A DNA stretch of 64,000 nt from Nannocystis exedens (GTDB lineage Bacteria; Myxococcota_A; Polyangia; Nannocystales; Nannocystaceae). Below the pieces are notes generated by a model. The model did not search any database, was not told where the DNA came from, and was given only the letters and a program-made list of their open reading frames with translations. A program made the position numbers and the translations under genes. Numbering within the stretch: the first letter of the stretch is position 1; each line of letters opens with the position of its first letter. Shown here piece after piece: positions 25,291-35,269 of the stretch. The stretch covers positions 5,408,001 to 5,472,000 of the forward strand of contig NZ_NETK01000001.1 of NCBI RefSeq assembly GCF_002343915.1. Reading direction: 5' to 3'.

Positions 25291-26703
25291 ATGATGGTTG
25301 CGTTCACGTCACGGCCCGCGGTAATGGGCCTCGCACTCGCAACTTGCCTCGGCGCGCGCGAGGCCGCGGCTTGCCTCGACATCGGCGATCCGTGCGCCGA
25401 TGTCGCCACGTGGACGATGGTGCAGTCGGTGGCGGGGCGGCAGCAGGTGCCGCTCGACGGGATGATCTTGCTGCAGGTCTCGGGGCCGGCGCTGGCGCCC
25501 GTGCCGCTCGACGTGATGACGGTGGAGGTGACGCTCGGGGGGGCAGTCGTGGAGGGCTCGCTCGAGCAGACGGGGATCGACGGGCTGCTCGGCTGGCGGC
25601 CGGCTTCGCCGCTGCAGGCCGACAGCACGTACGTGGTGGCAGGCACGATCCACAACCTCGACGCGATGCCGGGCAACCCGAGCTGCGGGCTGGAGTTCGA
25701 GCCGTTCGAGTTCGAGGTGTCGACCGGCAGCGATCTGATGCCGCCGCTGGTGCCGCCCGAGGTGAGCGCCGAAGCGACGGTGGAGTTCGCCGAGAAGCTC
25801 GCGCTCGACAACCTGGTGTGCTGCGACGGGGCGTTCCCGGTGACGTTCCCCGGCTGCGGCAGCGGCGGCAATACGGTGGACTTCACGGAGGGCCACTGCG
25901 TGCCGATGCAGTACACGGGGCGGCTGAGCGTCGAGCTCTCGGGCCTGGTGCCGGGCGCGGGCGAGGGGGCGTCGATGGTGAGCGCGGCGCGGGTGATCGG
26001 CGACGTCGTGGTCGAGGAGGCGCTGGTGACGAAGTCGTTCAAGTTCCGCGGGCGCGACACGAGCCCGTTCTGCGACCGCGTGGTGCTGCGCAACCTGGTG
26101 ACCGGCGCGACGGCTGCGGGGCCGGAGCAGTGCCACGGCGACGCGCTGGTCGATCGGCTGGGGCCGCAGACGCTGACGCCGGAGTCGCCGGAGCTGGCGG
26201 TGTGCGTCGGAGCGCCGTACGTGTGCGAGATCGACGAGCTCGGCGATTCGTGGGACCCCGATCGCTGCATGGCGTGGCCGGCGAGCGAGGAGAGCAGCGG
26301 CGGACCCGACGCGCCGACGACGGGGGACCCGACGACCGGCGGGTCGACGAGCGGGCCGGGCGAGCCGGGCAGCGGGACGACGGGGACGTCCGACGAGGGC
26401 GCGACGACGAATCCGGCCGACGGGCTGGTCGAGCACGGGTGCGCCTGCTCGAGTGACGGTGGGGCGGGCGAGGCGTGGCTCGCGGCGCTGGCGCTGGTCG
26501 GGCTGGTGCGACGGCGGCGAGGCGGCCGGAGTTCGGCGCGCAGCGAACTGTCTTCACGGCAGGTGCGGGGCTTGGCGCCCGGAGAACGGCGCCGCGACGG
26601 TGAGCTGTGCGAGCCGCGACCTCCGGCGCCGTGGTGCGGTAAGCTGACCTTCGAGACATGTGATGGTCGTGACGGGCGGCGCGGCCAGGCGTGGCTGCGG
26701 TAA
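25291..26703 (+). CDS. MYXO-CTERM surface protein with an extended C terminus
   Basis: 470 residues. An N-terminal signal peptide (LALATCLGAREAAACL) is followed by a beta-rich, Ig-like region (about 40-140; VPLDGMILLQVSGP) and a Cys-containing middle, then a Gly/Thr/Pro linker. Residues of about 386-412 are a MYXO-CTERM sorting tail: GCACSSD, hydrophobic AWLAALALVGLV, then RRRR. Such tails normally end within a few residues of the Arg cluster, but here some 55 more residues follow, the last part (CGKLTFETC) read from the first copy of a local repeat, and the stop TAA lies in the second copy. The original stop was probably lost by repeat insertion or a frameshift. Substrate and role are unknown. 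Confidence 0.82.
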   Translation: MMVAFTSRPAVMGLALATCLGAREAAACLDIGDPCADVATWTMVQSVAGRQQVPLDGMILLQVSGPALAPVPLDVMTVEVTLGGAVVEGSLEQTGIDGLLGWRPASPLQADSTYVVAGTIHNLDAMPGNPSCGLEFEPFEFEVSTGSDLMPPLVPPEVSAEATVEFAEKLALDNLVCCDGAFPVTFPGCGSGGNTVDFTEGHCVPMQYTGRLSVELSGLVPGAGEGASMVSAARVIGDVVVEEALVTKSFKFRGRDTSPFCDRVVLRNLVTGATAAGPEQCHGDALVDRLGPQTLTPESPELAVCVGAPYVCEIDELGDSWDPDRCMAWPASEESSGGPDAPTTGDPTTGGSTSGPGEPGSGTTGTSDEGATTNPADGLVEHGCACSSDGGAGEAWLAALALVGLVRRRRGGRSSARSELSSRQVRGLAPGERRRDGELCEPRPPAPWCGKLTFETCDGRDGRRGQAWLR

Positions 26704-26836
26704 GCTGACCTTCGAGACATGTGCGATCCGCGACCTTCGGCGCCGGTGGTGCGGTAAGCTGACCTTCGAAACATGTTAGTGCCGACGTCCGGCGCCGGTC
26801 AGGCGCGGCTGCGGCAGGCTGACCTCGGAGACATGT
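26635..26836. repeat. four direct repeats of a 27-bp element at a convergent junction
   Basis: TGCGGTAAGCTGACCTTCGAGACATGT at 26635-26661, repeated from 26696, 26750 and 26811 (last copy degenerate: GGCAGGCTGACCTCGGAGACATGT). Spacers are 34, 27 and 34 bp and themselves share CCGGCGCCG and GGCGCGGC motifs. The GAGACATGT end is a half-site of the dispersed palindrome family. The array covers the gap between two converging genes and supplies the stop codon of the upstream one. Confidence 0.8.
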
Positions 26837-26907
26837 GCTCCGGGCCGCTCGGGCGGCGGCGCGTGGAGCCGTCCTTCGAGGCGGGTCCGCAGGGCCGTCG
26901 GCGCCGC

Positions 26908-28578
26908 TCAGGCGTCGCTGCGGACGAGGCGGTAGCCGGCCCACGACAGGACGGGCGCGTCGGCCTCGGCGGCGACGCGCTGGCCCTTGCCGCGGCCGAC
27001 GCCGAAGATCCGGGCCTCGCGCGGTCCCAGGGTCTCGAGCGCGTAGCGGGCCAAAGTCGAGCTGGTGGCGAACGCCTGCGGCAGCTCGAGGCGGAGCTCG
27101 AGGCCGCCGGGGACGCGCTCGAGGTGCGCGGCCTTGAAGGCGACGACCTCGCCGGGGCCGGCTTCGGGGCGGTAGCGGCCGACGCGCTGCAGCCAGTCCT
27201 CGGGGACAGGTCCTTCGGGACAGCGGACGCCGACGCGGGTCTCGACGCCGCGGACGGTGCTGGTGACGACGTGGTGGCCGGCGCGGTCGGCGATGGTGAC
27301 GTGGGCGTCGGGGTTGTCGGCGCTGTGGAAGCCGCCGCCGGGGGCGGGGATCAGGGCGGTCTTGCCGAGCTCGGCGCGCGAGACGAGGCCGCCGCGCTCG
27401 ATGTCGAGGCGGACGACGTCGAACTCGTTGGCGTAGCGGCCGACGTGGGCGTGCAGGGCGGCGCGGTCGAACGGGGCGCGCGGGCGGCTCTCGGCGTCGC
27501 CGGCGCTCGGGGGGAGGTCGAGGCCGTCGCGCTCGAGCAGGGCGGTCTGCAAGGCGAAGGCGGCCAGGTCCTCGACGCCGCCGGCCTCGCGGAAGTTGGC
27601 GAGCACGGCGACGCCGAGGCCGCGGTCGGGCAGGACGAACAGGACGGCGCGGTGGCCGAAGGTGCGGCCCGTGTGCCAGGCGACGCGGCCGGCGTGGACC
27701 AGGCCGACGTGCTGCAGCGCGAGCCCGAGGCCCCAGCGCTCGTCGAAGTCGAGCGGGCCCGCGGCCTGCGGGGTGAGCATGGCCGCGGCAGCGCCCTCGC
27801 CGGCGAGGAGCCAGCGGATCAGCGGGACCAGGTCGACGACGCTGCCGTACATGCCGGCGGCCGGCTGGAGGCGCAGGCGCGGCTCGTCCTCGCGCCGGCC
27901 GGCGCAGTAGCTGGCGGCCATCTGCGGCGGCGGGTCGAAGCGCGGGCCGGAGCCGCCGAGGACCAGGCGGGCGACGGCGAGGGCGTGCTCGTCGTATGGC
28001 CTCGGGGATATGTTGTCGAGGACATGTCCCAAGAGCGTGTAGCCGACGTTGGAGTAGGCGTACCAGCTGCCGGGCGCGGCGATCAGCGGTTCGTCGGCGA
28101 TCTCGTCGGCGAGGCGGCGCCAGTCGGGCGGGCGGGCGCCGAGGCTGCCGCGGTGCCAGTCGGAGATCAGGCCCGAGCGATGACAGAGGAGCTGGCGCAG
28201 GCGGATCGCCTCGCTGCCGGGGGCGCGCAGCTGCGGGAGGTGCCGCTGCAGCGGGGCGTCGAGGTCGAGCTCGGCGGCCTGCGAGGCGCGCACGGCCATG
28301 AGGGCGGTGTAGATCTTGGTGAGCGAGCCGATCGCGTAGACGGTGTCGGCGGTGGCCGGGGTCCCGGCCTCGCGATCGGCCATGCCGAACCCCGCCGCCC
28401 AGGCGAGCTGGCCGCGGTCGACCAGGGCGATGCTCAGGCCGACGACCGGCATCTTCTCGCGCCAGGCGTCGATCAGCGCGGCGACGGTGTCGCGCGTCTC
28501 GCCGAAGCGGAGCTCGGGGCTGGCCCGCCGGCCGCACGCGAGCGCGGCGGTCGCGGCGAGGAAGCTGCGGCGACGCAC
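26908..28578 (-). CDS. beta-lactamase-like serine hydrolase (class C/PBP fold)
   Basis: 556 residues from a GTG start with a Tat-like and lipobox-like N terminus (VRRRSFLAATAALAC). The three serine beta-lactamase-fold motifs are present: S-x-x-K in GSLTKIY, Y-x-N in YAYSNVGY and HTG in WHTGRTFGH. The C-terminal 200 residues form a second beta-rich domain (FDRAALHAHVGRYANEFDVV) common in esterase/D-aminopeptidase members. It probably acts on D-amino-acid peptides or esters in the envelope; resistance to antibiotics is not implied. Two dispersed palindrome copies are translated in frame, at 27196-27223 (RCPEGPVPED) and 28001-28030 (LLGHVLDNISPRP). Confidence 0.87.
   Translation of the reverse strand: MRRRSFLAATAALACGRRASPELRFGETRDTVAALIDAWREKMPVVGLSIALVDRGQLAWAAGFGMADREAGTPATADTVYAIGSLTKIYTALMAVRASQAAELDLDAPLQRHLPQLRAPGSEAIRLRQLLCHRSGLISDWHRGSLGARPPDWRRLADEIADEPLIAAPGSWYAYSNVGYTLLGHVLDNISPRPYDEHALAVARLVLGGSGPRFDPPPQMAASYCAGRREDEPRLRLQPAAGMYGSVVDLVPLIRWLLAGEGAAAAMLTPQAAGPLDFDERWGLGLALQHVGLVHAGRVAWHTGRTFGHRAVLFVLPDRGLGVAVLANFREAGGVEDLAAFALQTALLERDGLDLPPSAGDAESRPRAPFDRAALHAHVGRYANEFDVVRLDIERGGLVSRAELGKTALIPAPGGGFHSADNPDAHVTIADRAGHHVVTSTVRGVETRVGVRCPEGPVPEDWLQRVGRYRPEAGPGEVVAFKAAHLERVPGGLELRLELPQAFATSSTLARYALETLGPREARIFGVGRGKGQRVAAEADAPVLSWAGYRLVRSDA
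27196..27223. repeat. double palindrome copy inside the serine hydrolase gene
   Basis: GTCCTCGGGGAC-AG and GTCCTTCGGGAC-AG stand back to back, two near-identical units in frame within the C-terminal domain. Confidence 0.6.
28001..28030. repeat. dispersed palindrome copy inside the serine hydrolase gene
   Basis: CTCGGGGATATGTTGTCGAG followed by GACATGTCCC: two half-sites in frame in the catalytic domain, between the Y-x-N motif and the next helix. Confidence 0.5.
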
Positions 28579-28633
28579 GCGGCCATCGTACGCCACAGCG
28601 CGGCGCTCGGGGGTCGAGGGCGCGCGATCTCGA

Positions 28634-28654
28634 GGTGTCCCGAGAGACATGTCG
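28634..28654. repeat. dispersed palindrome copy between divergent genes
   Basis: GGTGTCCCGAGAGACATGTCG: TGTCcCGAGAGACA with a GTCG extension, in the 145-bp gap that should hold the promoters of the serine hydrolase and the next rightward gene. Confidence 0.5.
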
Positions 28655-28723
28655 TTCGTCGACGGCCGGAGCGCGCGGGCGCGCCTTGCTGGGCCCGGGC
28701 GGCTACGATAGCGTGGCCCCACC

Positions 28724-29275
28724 GTGGACTTCCGCTCGCTCCGCGTCGCCGACCTCGAGGTCCGTCTGTTCGGCGAGGCGCCGGGGTCGGGGGAGCGGGT
28801 CGAATTCGTCGATGTGCGGGCGGCGGCGGCGTTCGTGTCGCAGCTGCTCGCCGACCCGCGCGACGCGGTGGTGCTGCGCCGGCTCGCCGGCGAGCTCGAG
28901 TACCACGGCGGCGAGGACGTGGTGAGCCGACTGGCGGGGGCGCTGGTGACGGGCCGGCTGGTGTTCACCCGCGGCGGGGCGCCGGAGGCCCCGCTGGTGG
29001 GCCCGGCGGGCGAGGAGGCGCAGGGCGAGCGCGAGGGCGAGGACGCGTTCGCGGCGATGGAGGCGGGGCCGCCGACGCACTGGGTGGAGATCCAGCTGGT
29101 CGGCGAGGACGGCGAGGGGATCCCAGGCCAGCGCTACCGCATCGTCGCGCCGGACGGCGTCGAGTGGCGCGGCTTCACCGACTCCCTCGGCGTCGCGCGG
29201 CTGAGCCGGATCCCCGCAGGCACCTGCCAGGTGTTCTTTCCGGACCTCGACGCCGAGGCGTGGGAGCCGACCTGA
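28724..29275 (+). CDS. hypothetical protein with a carboxypeptidase-regulatory-like C-terminal domain
   Basis: 183 residues from a GTG start, no signal peptide. The first 90 residues are helical and unrecognised. The C-terminal 70 residues (THWVEIQLVGEDGEGIPG, then YRIVAPDG, a Gly-rich turn, and IPAGTCQVFFPDLDAEAW) match a small beta-sandwich that occurs on phage-tail-like and type VI secretion tip or effector proteins in Gram-negative bacteria. No secretion genes are nearby, so it may be a stand-alone adaptor or remnant. Confidence in the domain comparison is moderate. Confidence 0.6.
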   Translation: MDFRSLRVADLEVRLFGEAPGSGERVEFVDVRAAAAFVSQLLADPRDAVVLRRLAGELEYHGGEDVVSRLAGALVTGRLVFTRGGAPEAPLVGPAGEEAQGEREGEDAFAAMEAGPPTHWVEIQLVGEDGEGIPGQRYRIVAPDGVEWRGFTDSLGVARLSRIPAGTCQVFFPDLDAEAWEPT

Positions 29276-29521
29276 AGCGCGCGGGTCGTCGAAGTCGCGA
29301 GGCGCGACGGCCGGGGAAGCGAGGTCGCCCGGCCGGGCGGTCTGCACCGACGCGCTGCAGAGTCCGGCCAGGGTTCGAAGCGCCGGGCGGCGGCGAATCA
29401 GTGCCGCGGGCGAGGTCTGCTCCGCCGACCTCGAGGCGAAGGCGCGGGTCGTCGGCGGCGATCGCCGCGCCGCTGATTTCGTGCGATCCTGTCGGCCTCT
29501 CTCTCGCCGCAGGAGCCCGTC

Positions 29522-31057
29522 TTGCTGGTCCCGCTCACGATCCTCGACTTCATGCGCCGCGCCGAGCAGGTCTACGGCGAGCGCGTCGCCGTGTTCGATG
29601 AACCGATGCAGCCGGCCGCGCCGCTGGGGCCGCTGACGTACGGGCGGCTGGCCGCGCTGGCCCGCGCGCAGGCAGCAGGGCTCGACGCGCTCGGGGTCGG
29701 ATTCGGCGAGCGGGTGGCGATCGTGTCGCACAACGCGGCGCGCATGCTGGTGTCGTTCTTCGGGGTGGCGGGTCACGGGCGCGCGCTGGTGCCGATCAAC
29801 TTCCGCCTCAGCCCGGCCGAGATCGCGTACATCGTCGAACACTCGGGGGCGTCGATGCTGCTGGTCGACCCGGAGCTCGACGCGGCGCTGGCGGAGGTGA
29901 AGTGCGCGCGGCGGTTCGTGCTCGGGGCCGAGAGCGACGCGCTGCTGTTCCGCCACGACGCCGCGCCGGCGCGCTGGCAGGCCGACGAGCAGGCGACGGC
30001 GACGATCAACTACACCAGCGGGACGACGGCCCGCCCGAAAGGCGTGCAGCTGACGCACCGCAACCTGTGGATCAACGCGACCACGTTCGCGCTGCACACG
30101 GGGGTCTCGGACCGCGACGTGTATCTGCACACGCTGCCGATGTTCCACTGCAACGGCTGGGGCATGCCGTTCGCGCTGGCGGGGCTGGGAGCCAAGCAGC
30201 ACGTGCTGCGCAAGGTCGACGGGGCGGAGATCTTGCGGCGCGTGGCGGCCCACGGGGTCACGCTGATGTGCGGGGCACCGGCGGTGTTCAACGCGATCCT
30301 GGCGGCGGCGCAGCAGTGGCAAGGGCCGACCCCGGGGCGCGGCGAGGTGCGCGTGGTGTGTGCCGGGGCGCCGCCGCCGACGCGGACGATCGAGCGCGTC
30401 GAGGCGGAGCTCGGATGGGAATTTATACAAATTTACGGGCTGACCGAGACGTCGCCGCTACTGACGATCAACCGCACGCGCGAGGAGTGGGACGGGCTCA
30501 CGGAGCACGAGCGCGCGGAGAAGCTCGGCCGCGCGGGGGCGCCGGCGCTGGGCACGGAGATCGAGGTCGACGCGCAGGGCGAGGTGCTGGCCCGCGGCAA
30601 CACGGTGCTCGCGGGCTACTGGCAGGAGCCGGCGGCGACGGCGACGGCGCTCGAGGGCGGGTGGTTCCACACCGGCGACGGCGGCTCGCTCGACGCCGAG
30701 GGTCACCTGGTGATCTCCGACCGCAAGAAGGACGTGATCATCAGCGGCGGCGAGAACGTGTCGTCGATCGAGGTCGAGGACGCGCTGTGCTCGCACCCCG
30801 CGGTCGCCGAGGCGGCGGTGATCGGGGTGCCCGACGAGAAGTGGGGCGAGACGGTCAAGGCGCTGGTGGTGCTCGCGCCCGGCAAGTCGGCCACCGAGGC
30901 GGAGCTGATCGCCCACTGCCGCCAGCGCCTGGCCCAGTACAAGTGCCCGACCTCGGTCGAGCTGCGCACCGAACTGGCGCGCACGTCGACCGGCAAGCTG
31001 CAGAAATTCAAACTGCGCGCGCCCTACTGGGAGGGGCGTACGCGGCAGGTCAACTGA
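29522..31057 (+). CDS. AMP-binding acyl-CoA ligase (fatty acid or methylmercaptopropionate type)
   Basis: 511 residues. TTG at 29522 is favoured by CAGGAG six bases upstream. Motifs: NYTSGTTARPKGVQLTH, PMFHCNGWGMPFALA, IYGLTETSPLL, HTGDGGSLD, SDRKKDVIISGGENVSSIEVED and the C-terminal Lys in STGKLQKFKLR. The NGW-type substrate segment is shared with the long-chain fatty acid and DmdB-like (3-methylmercaptopropionyl-CoA ligase) branch. It stands alone between unrelated genes. Substrate cannot be settled from sequence; fatty acids are the safest assumption. Confidence 0.92.
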   Translation: MLVPLTILDFMRRAEQVYGERVAVFDEPMQPAAPLGPLTYGRLAALARAQAAGLDALGVGFGERVAIVSHNAARMLVSFFGVAGHGRALVPINFRLSPAEIAYIVEHSGASMLLVDPELDAALAEVKCARRFVLGAESDALLFRHDAAPARWQADEQATATINYTSGTTARPKGVQLTHRNLWINATTFALHTGVSDRDVYLHTLPMFHCNGWGMPFALAGLGAKQHVLRKVDGAEILRRVAAHGVTLMCGAPAVFNAILAAAQQWQGPTPGRGEVRVVCAGAPPPTRTIERVEAELGWEFIQIYGLTETSPLLTINRTREEWDGLTEHERAEKLGRAGAPALGTEIEVDAQGEVLARGNTVLAGYWQEPAATATALEGGWFHTGDGGSLDAEGHLVISDRKKDVIISGGENVSSIEVEDALCSHPAVAEAAVIGVPDEKWGETVKALVVLAPGKSATEAELIAHCRQRLAQYKCPTSVELRTELARTSTGKLQKFKLRAPYWEGRTRQVN

Positions 31058-31118
31058 GGCGGGATCGCCCGCGCGGGCTCGCGGCGCCGCTCGCGGGGGC
31101 ATGCGCCGCGGCTCCCGA

Positions 31119-32204
31119 TCAGTACGGCTTTTCGCCCTTCTGCAGGATGAACGGGCTCGGCGGCATCTGCACGCCGTTGACGCGGGTGCCGCCGTTGTGG
31201 ATGGCGGGGAAGATCGGCTGCATGTTCTGCGGGAAGCCGAAGGTCGGCTTCGTCAGCGCGTCGAGGCGCGCGAGGTCGTCGGCGCCGAGCTTCACCTCCA
31301 GCGCCTTGACGTTGTCCTCGAGCTGGTCGAGCCGGCGCGCGCCGATGATCGTCGAGGTCACGCCCGGCCGGCCCTGCACCCACGCCAGCGCGACACGGGC
31401 GACGGTGGTCTCGTGCGCCCTGGCGATCTCCTCGAGCGCGTCGACCAGGGTGAAGGTCTTCTCGTTGAGGAACGGCTCGACGAACCCGCCGCGGGCCGGC
31501 TTCGCGCTGCCGGCGGTCGCGCGGGTGTACTTGCCGCTGAGCACGCCGCTCTTCAGCGGCGACCACGGGGTGATGCCGATCCCGAACTCGAGCGCGAGCG
31601 GCACCAGCTCCTGCTCGACCGTGCGCTCGAGCAGCGAGTACTCGATCTGCAGGCCGATGAACGCCGACCAGCCGCGGAAGTGGGCCGTGACGTTGGCCTG
31701 CGCGACCTTCCACGCCGGCGTGTCCGACACGCCGACGTAGCGGACCTTGCCGGCGCGCACGAGGTCTTCGAGCGCCGCCATGGTCTCCTCGATCGGCGTG
31801 TGGACGTCCCAGTTGTGCAGCCAGTAGAGGTCGATGTAGTCGGTCTGCAGGCGGCGCAGCGAGTTGTCGCACGCCGAGACGATCGACTTGCGGCCCGAGC
31901 CGCCGCCGTTGGGGTCGCCGGGGTAGAGGTTGCCGCTGAACTTGGTGGCGAGCACCAGGCGGTCGCGGCGCGCCGGGTGGCGGCCGATGTGGTCGCCGAG
32001 GATCTTCTCCGAGTGGCTCTTCGTGTAGAAGTTCGCCGTGTCGATGAAATTGCCGCCCAGCTCGATGTAGCGGTCGATGATCTGCTGCGACTCCTCGACG
32101 CTCGAACCCCAACCGAGGTCCTCGCCGAAGGTCATCGCACCGAGGCAAAACGGGCTCACGCGCAGGCCGGAGCGGCCGAGCGTCACATAATGGTCGAGAG
32201 GCAT
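31119..32204 (-). CDS. aldo/keto reductase
   Basis: 361 residues. NADPH-dependent reductase of carbonyl compounds. TIM-barrel motifs are clear: LGRSGLRVSPFCLGAMTFG at the start, the catalytic Asp/Tyr in FIDTANFYTKSHSE, the Lys in VLATKFSG, His in YWLHNWDVHTPIEE, and the cofactor loop TSTIIGARRLDQL. It is transcribed away from a MarR gene across three phased operator-like sites, so expression is probably derepressed by a MarR ligand such as a phenolic or reactive aldehyde. Confidence 0.94.
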   Translation of the reverse strand: MPLDHYVTLGRSGLRVSPFCLGAMTFGEDLGWGSSVEESQQIIDRYIELGGNFIDTANFYTKSHSEKILGDHIGRHPARRDRLVLATKFSGNLYPGDPNGGGSGRKSIVSACDNSLRRLQTDYIDLYWLHNWDVHTPIEETMAALEDLVRAGKVRYVGVSDTPAWKVAQANVTAHFRGWSAFIGLQIEYSLLERTVEQELVPLALEFGIGITPWSPLKSGVLSGKYTRATAGSAKPARGGFVEPFLNEKTFTLVDALEEIARAHETTVARVALAWVQGRPGVTSTIIGARRLDQLEDNVKALEVKLGADDLARLDALTKPTFGFPQNMQPIFPAIHNGGTRVNGVQMPPSPFILQKGEKPY

Positions 32205-32229
32205 CGTGACTCCTGGTATGTTCGAGTTG

Positions 32230-32275
32230 GTTCAGCCTCGAACTTGTTCAACCTTGAACTGGTTTAATGTTGAAC
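32230..32275. promoter_or_regulatory. three phased MarR-type operators
   Basis: Three 14-bp near-palindromes, GTTCAGCCTCGAAC (32230), GTTCAACCTTGAAC (32246) and GTTTAATGTTGAAC (32262), start exactly 16 bp apart in the 93-bp gap between the aldo/keto reductase and the MarR gene. The middle one is the most symmetric. The consensus is GTTYAnnnTYGAAC. This fits cooperative binding of the divergent MarR protein controlling both genes. Confidence 0.75.
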
Positions 32276-32297
32276 TAACTGGAGCGCAAGAGGGGTC

Positions 32298-32705
32298 ATG
32301 ACGAAAATCGACGCCGCCAGGCTGTGGTCGCTCAATCACCGTTTGCTGATGTCCGTGATCGCCGCGGTGGCGGCCGAGGTGGGCGCGCTGGGCCTCGAGG
32401 TCAAGGAGCTGTTCGTGCTGTCCGAGGTCGACGAGCACCCGTATCCGGCCGAGCTGGCCGCCGCGCTGGTGATGCCGAAGCCGACGATGACGGTGTACGT
32501 GAAGCGGCTCGAGGCGGCGGGCTTCCTCCGGCGCGAGATCGACCCCGACGACCTGCGCAAGCACCGGCTGGCGGTCACGCCGGCCGGGCGCAAGGTGATG
32601 CAGCGCGGGCTGACGCTGCTCGCCGACGCGTTCGCGGAGCGGCTGGGTCGCCTCTCCGTGGGCGAGCAGGCGCAGCTGCGCGGGTTGCTCGAGAAGCTTT
32701 GCTGA
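32298..32705 (+). CDS. MarR-family transcriptional regulator
   Basis: 135 residues with the winged-helix pattern of MarR: YPAELAAALVMPKPTMTVYV (recognition helix), VKRLEAAGFLRREIDPDDLR (wing with D-x-R) and KHRLAVTPAGRKVMQ. It is divergent from an aldo/keto reductase and most likely represses both by binding the three 16-bp-phased operators upstream. A hairpin covers its stop codon. The ligand is unknown. Confidence 0.92.
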   Translation: MTKIDAARLWSLNHRLLMSVIAAVAAEVGALGLEVKELFVLSEVDEHPYPAELAAALVMPKPTMTVYVKRLEAAGFLRREIDPDDLRKHRLAVTPAGRKVMQRGLTLLADAFAERLGRLSVGEQAQLRGLLEKLC

Positions 32706-32753
32706 GCTGTCCATGGAGGCATGTCGAGAGCGACATGTCGTTATGGACAGCTC
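32704..32753. terminator. nested hairpin between convergent genes, built around the dispersed palindrome
   Basis: Outer arms GAGCTGTCCAT and ATGGACAGCTC (11 bp, perfect) enclose an inner hairpin CATGTCG-AGAG-CGACATG. The first arm overlaps the MarR stop and the second ends 5 bp before the DUF779 stop, so it fills the whole convergent junction and can serve both strands. No T-run is present. Confidence 0.7.
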
Positions 32754-32757
32754 GAGA

Positions 32758-33101
32758 TCACGGGACCGCGCAGACGTCGGAGCGGATCAGGAAGCGCACG
32801 CCCTCCGGGGCCTCGAGCGAGAAGCCGGAGCCGCGGCCGCGGACGACGTCGAGGGTGAGGCGGGTGTGGCGCCAGCGCTCGTACTGGTCGCCGCCGATGT
32901 AGAACGGGGCGTCGCCGACGTGGCCGAGCAGGACGTCGCGGGCCCCGAGCTTGAATTCGCCGGCGGGGTAGCACATCGGCGCGCTGCCGTCGCAGCAGCC
33001 GCCCGACTGGTGGAACATCAGCGGGCCGTGCTGCCGGCGGAGCGCGGCGATCAGCGCCAGAGCGGCCGGGGTGGCGCTGATCGCGGGCGGCGTCTCGCTC
33101 A

Positions 33102-33102
<1 letters not shown>
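32758..33102 (-). CDS. DUF779 protein, partner of aldehyde dehydrogenase
   Basis: 114 residues. The conserved DUF779 stretch is visible: GPLMFHQSGGCCDGSAPMCYP, then DVLLGHVGDAPFYIGGDQYE and DVVRGRGSGFSLEAPEGVRF. Its ATG overlaps the stop of the aldehyde dehydrogenase gene (ATGA), so the two are coupled; this pairing is seen in many bacteria. The Cys pairs suggest a metal or redox role, but no activity is known. Confidence 0.9.
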
Positions 33103-34622
<1,520 letters not shown>

Positions 34623-34792
34623 GTCGTCGGTGCTCCTCCGCGGCCACGATACAACCGCGGCGGAGCGCCGTGCGTGGGGCCTTCCGCCGACACGCCGGCG
34701 AGGAGCGCGCCGCGCATCCGGAGAGGCTCGAGGTGGGTGGCCGACCGATCAATGTTCCGCCGCGAGCGCGGGTCGAAGTGCGCGGCCTGCGT

Positions 34793-35269
34793 TCAGGCCG
34801 GGCGCGGGCCGCGAGCGGCGAAGTCCTCGATGAGCGGGCCGTACCGCTCGGGCGGCGGCAGGTCCGGGAACGAGTATTTCGCCGGCGTGCTGGCCCACGG
34901 CAGCTTTTCGGCGGTCGCGGTCTCGATGAAGGGGGCGAACCACGTGGGGTCGTCGAGCATGGTGGGTCGGATGACGACGAGGTGGTCCAGGCCGTCGGGA
35001 CGGCCGAACATCCACGACTTGCAGTGAGGGCAGTGGAAGTGGCGGTTCGGGCCGTGGAGGCCGCCGATCACCGGCTCGCCGGCGGTGAGCTCGAAGCCCG
35101 AGGAGAGCGTCAGCAGGCTCAGCGAGAAGGCGCTGGCGCTCATGCGCTGGCAGCCGCGGCAGTGGCAGGCCATGGTGATGAGCGGCGGCGTGGTGACGCG
35201 GAACCGCACGCGGTCGCAGCGGCATCCGCCGGTCCAGGGGAGCTTCCAGTCGGTCATCGTGTCGTCCAT
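34793..35269 (-). CDS. GFA/CENP-V family zinc protein
   Basis: 158 residues. Zinc-binding cysteines of the glutathione-dependent formaldehyde-activating family are present: GGCRCDRVRF, MACHCRGCQRMSAS and FHCPHCKSWMF. Members share the fold but not always the activity; many are detoxification or chromatin-associated proteins with unproven substrates. Its position near an aldehyde dehydrogenase is suggestive only. The start could also be the Met four codons further in (35257). Confidence 0.87.
   Translation of the reverse strand: MDDTMTDWKLPWTGGCRCDRVRFRVTTPPLITMACHCRGCQRMSASAFSLSLLTLSSGFELTAGEPVIGGLHGPNRHFHCPHCKSWMFGRPDGLDHLVVIRPTMLDDPTWFAPFIETATAEKLPWASTPAKYSFPDLPPPERYGPLIEDFAARGPRPA

Noticed and set aside
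26635..26836. Possible CRISPR array
   Set aside because: Only four copies, the spacers resemble each other, the last repeat is degenerate, part of it is translated, and there are no cas genes.
26908..28578. Antibiotic-resistance beta-lactamase
   Set aside because: It has the general serine-hydrolase motifs and an extra C-terminal domain as in esterases and D-peptidases; nothing points to true beta-lactam hydrolysis.
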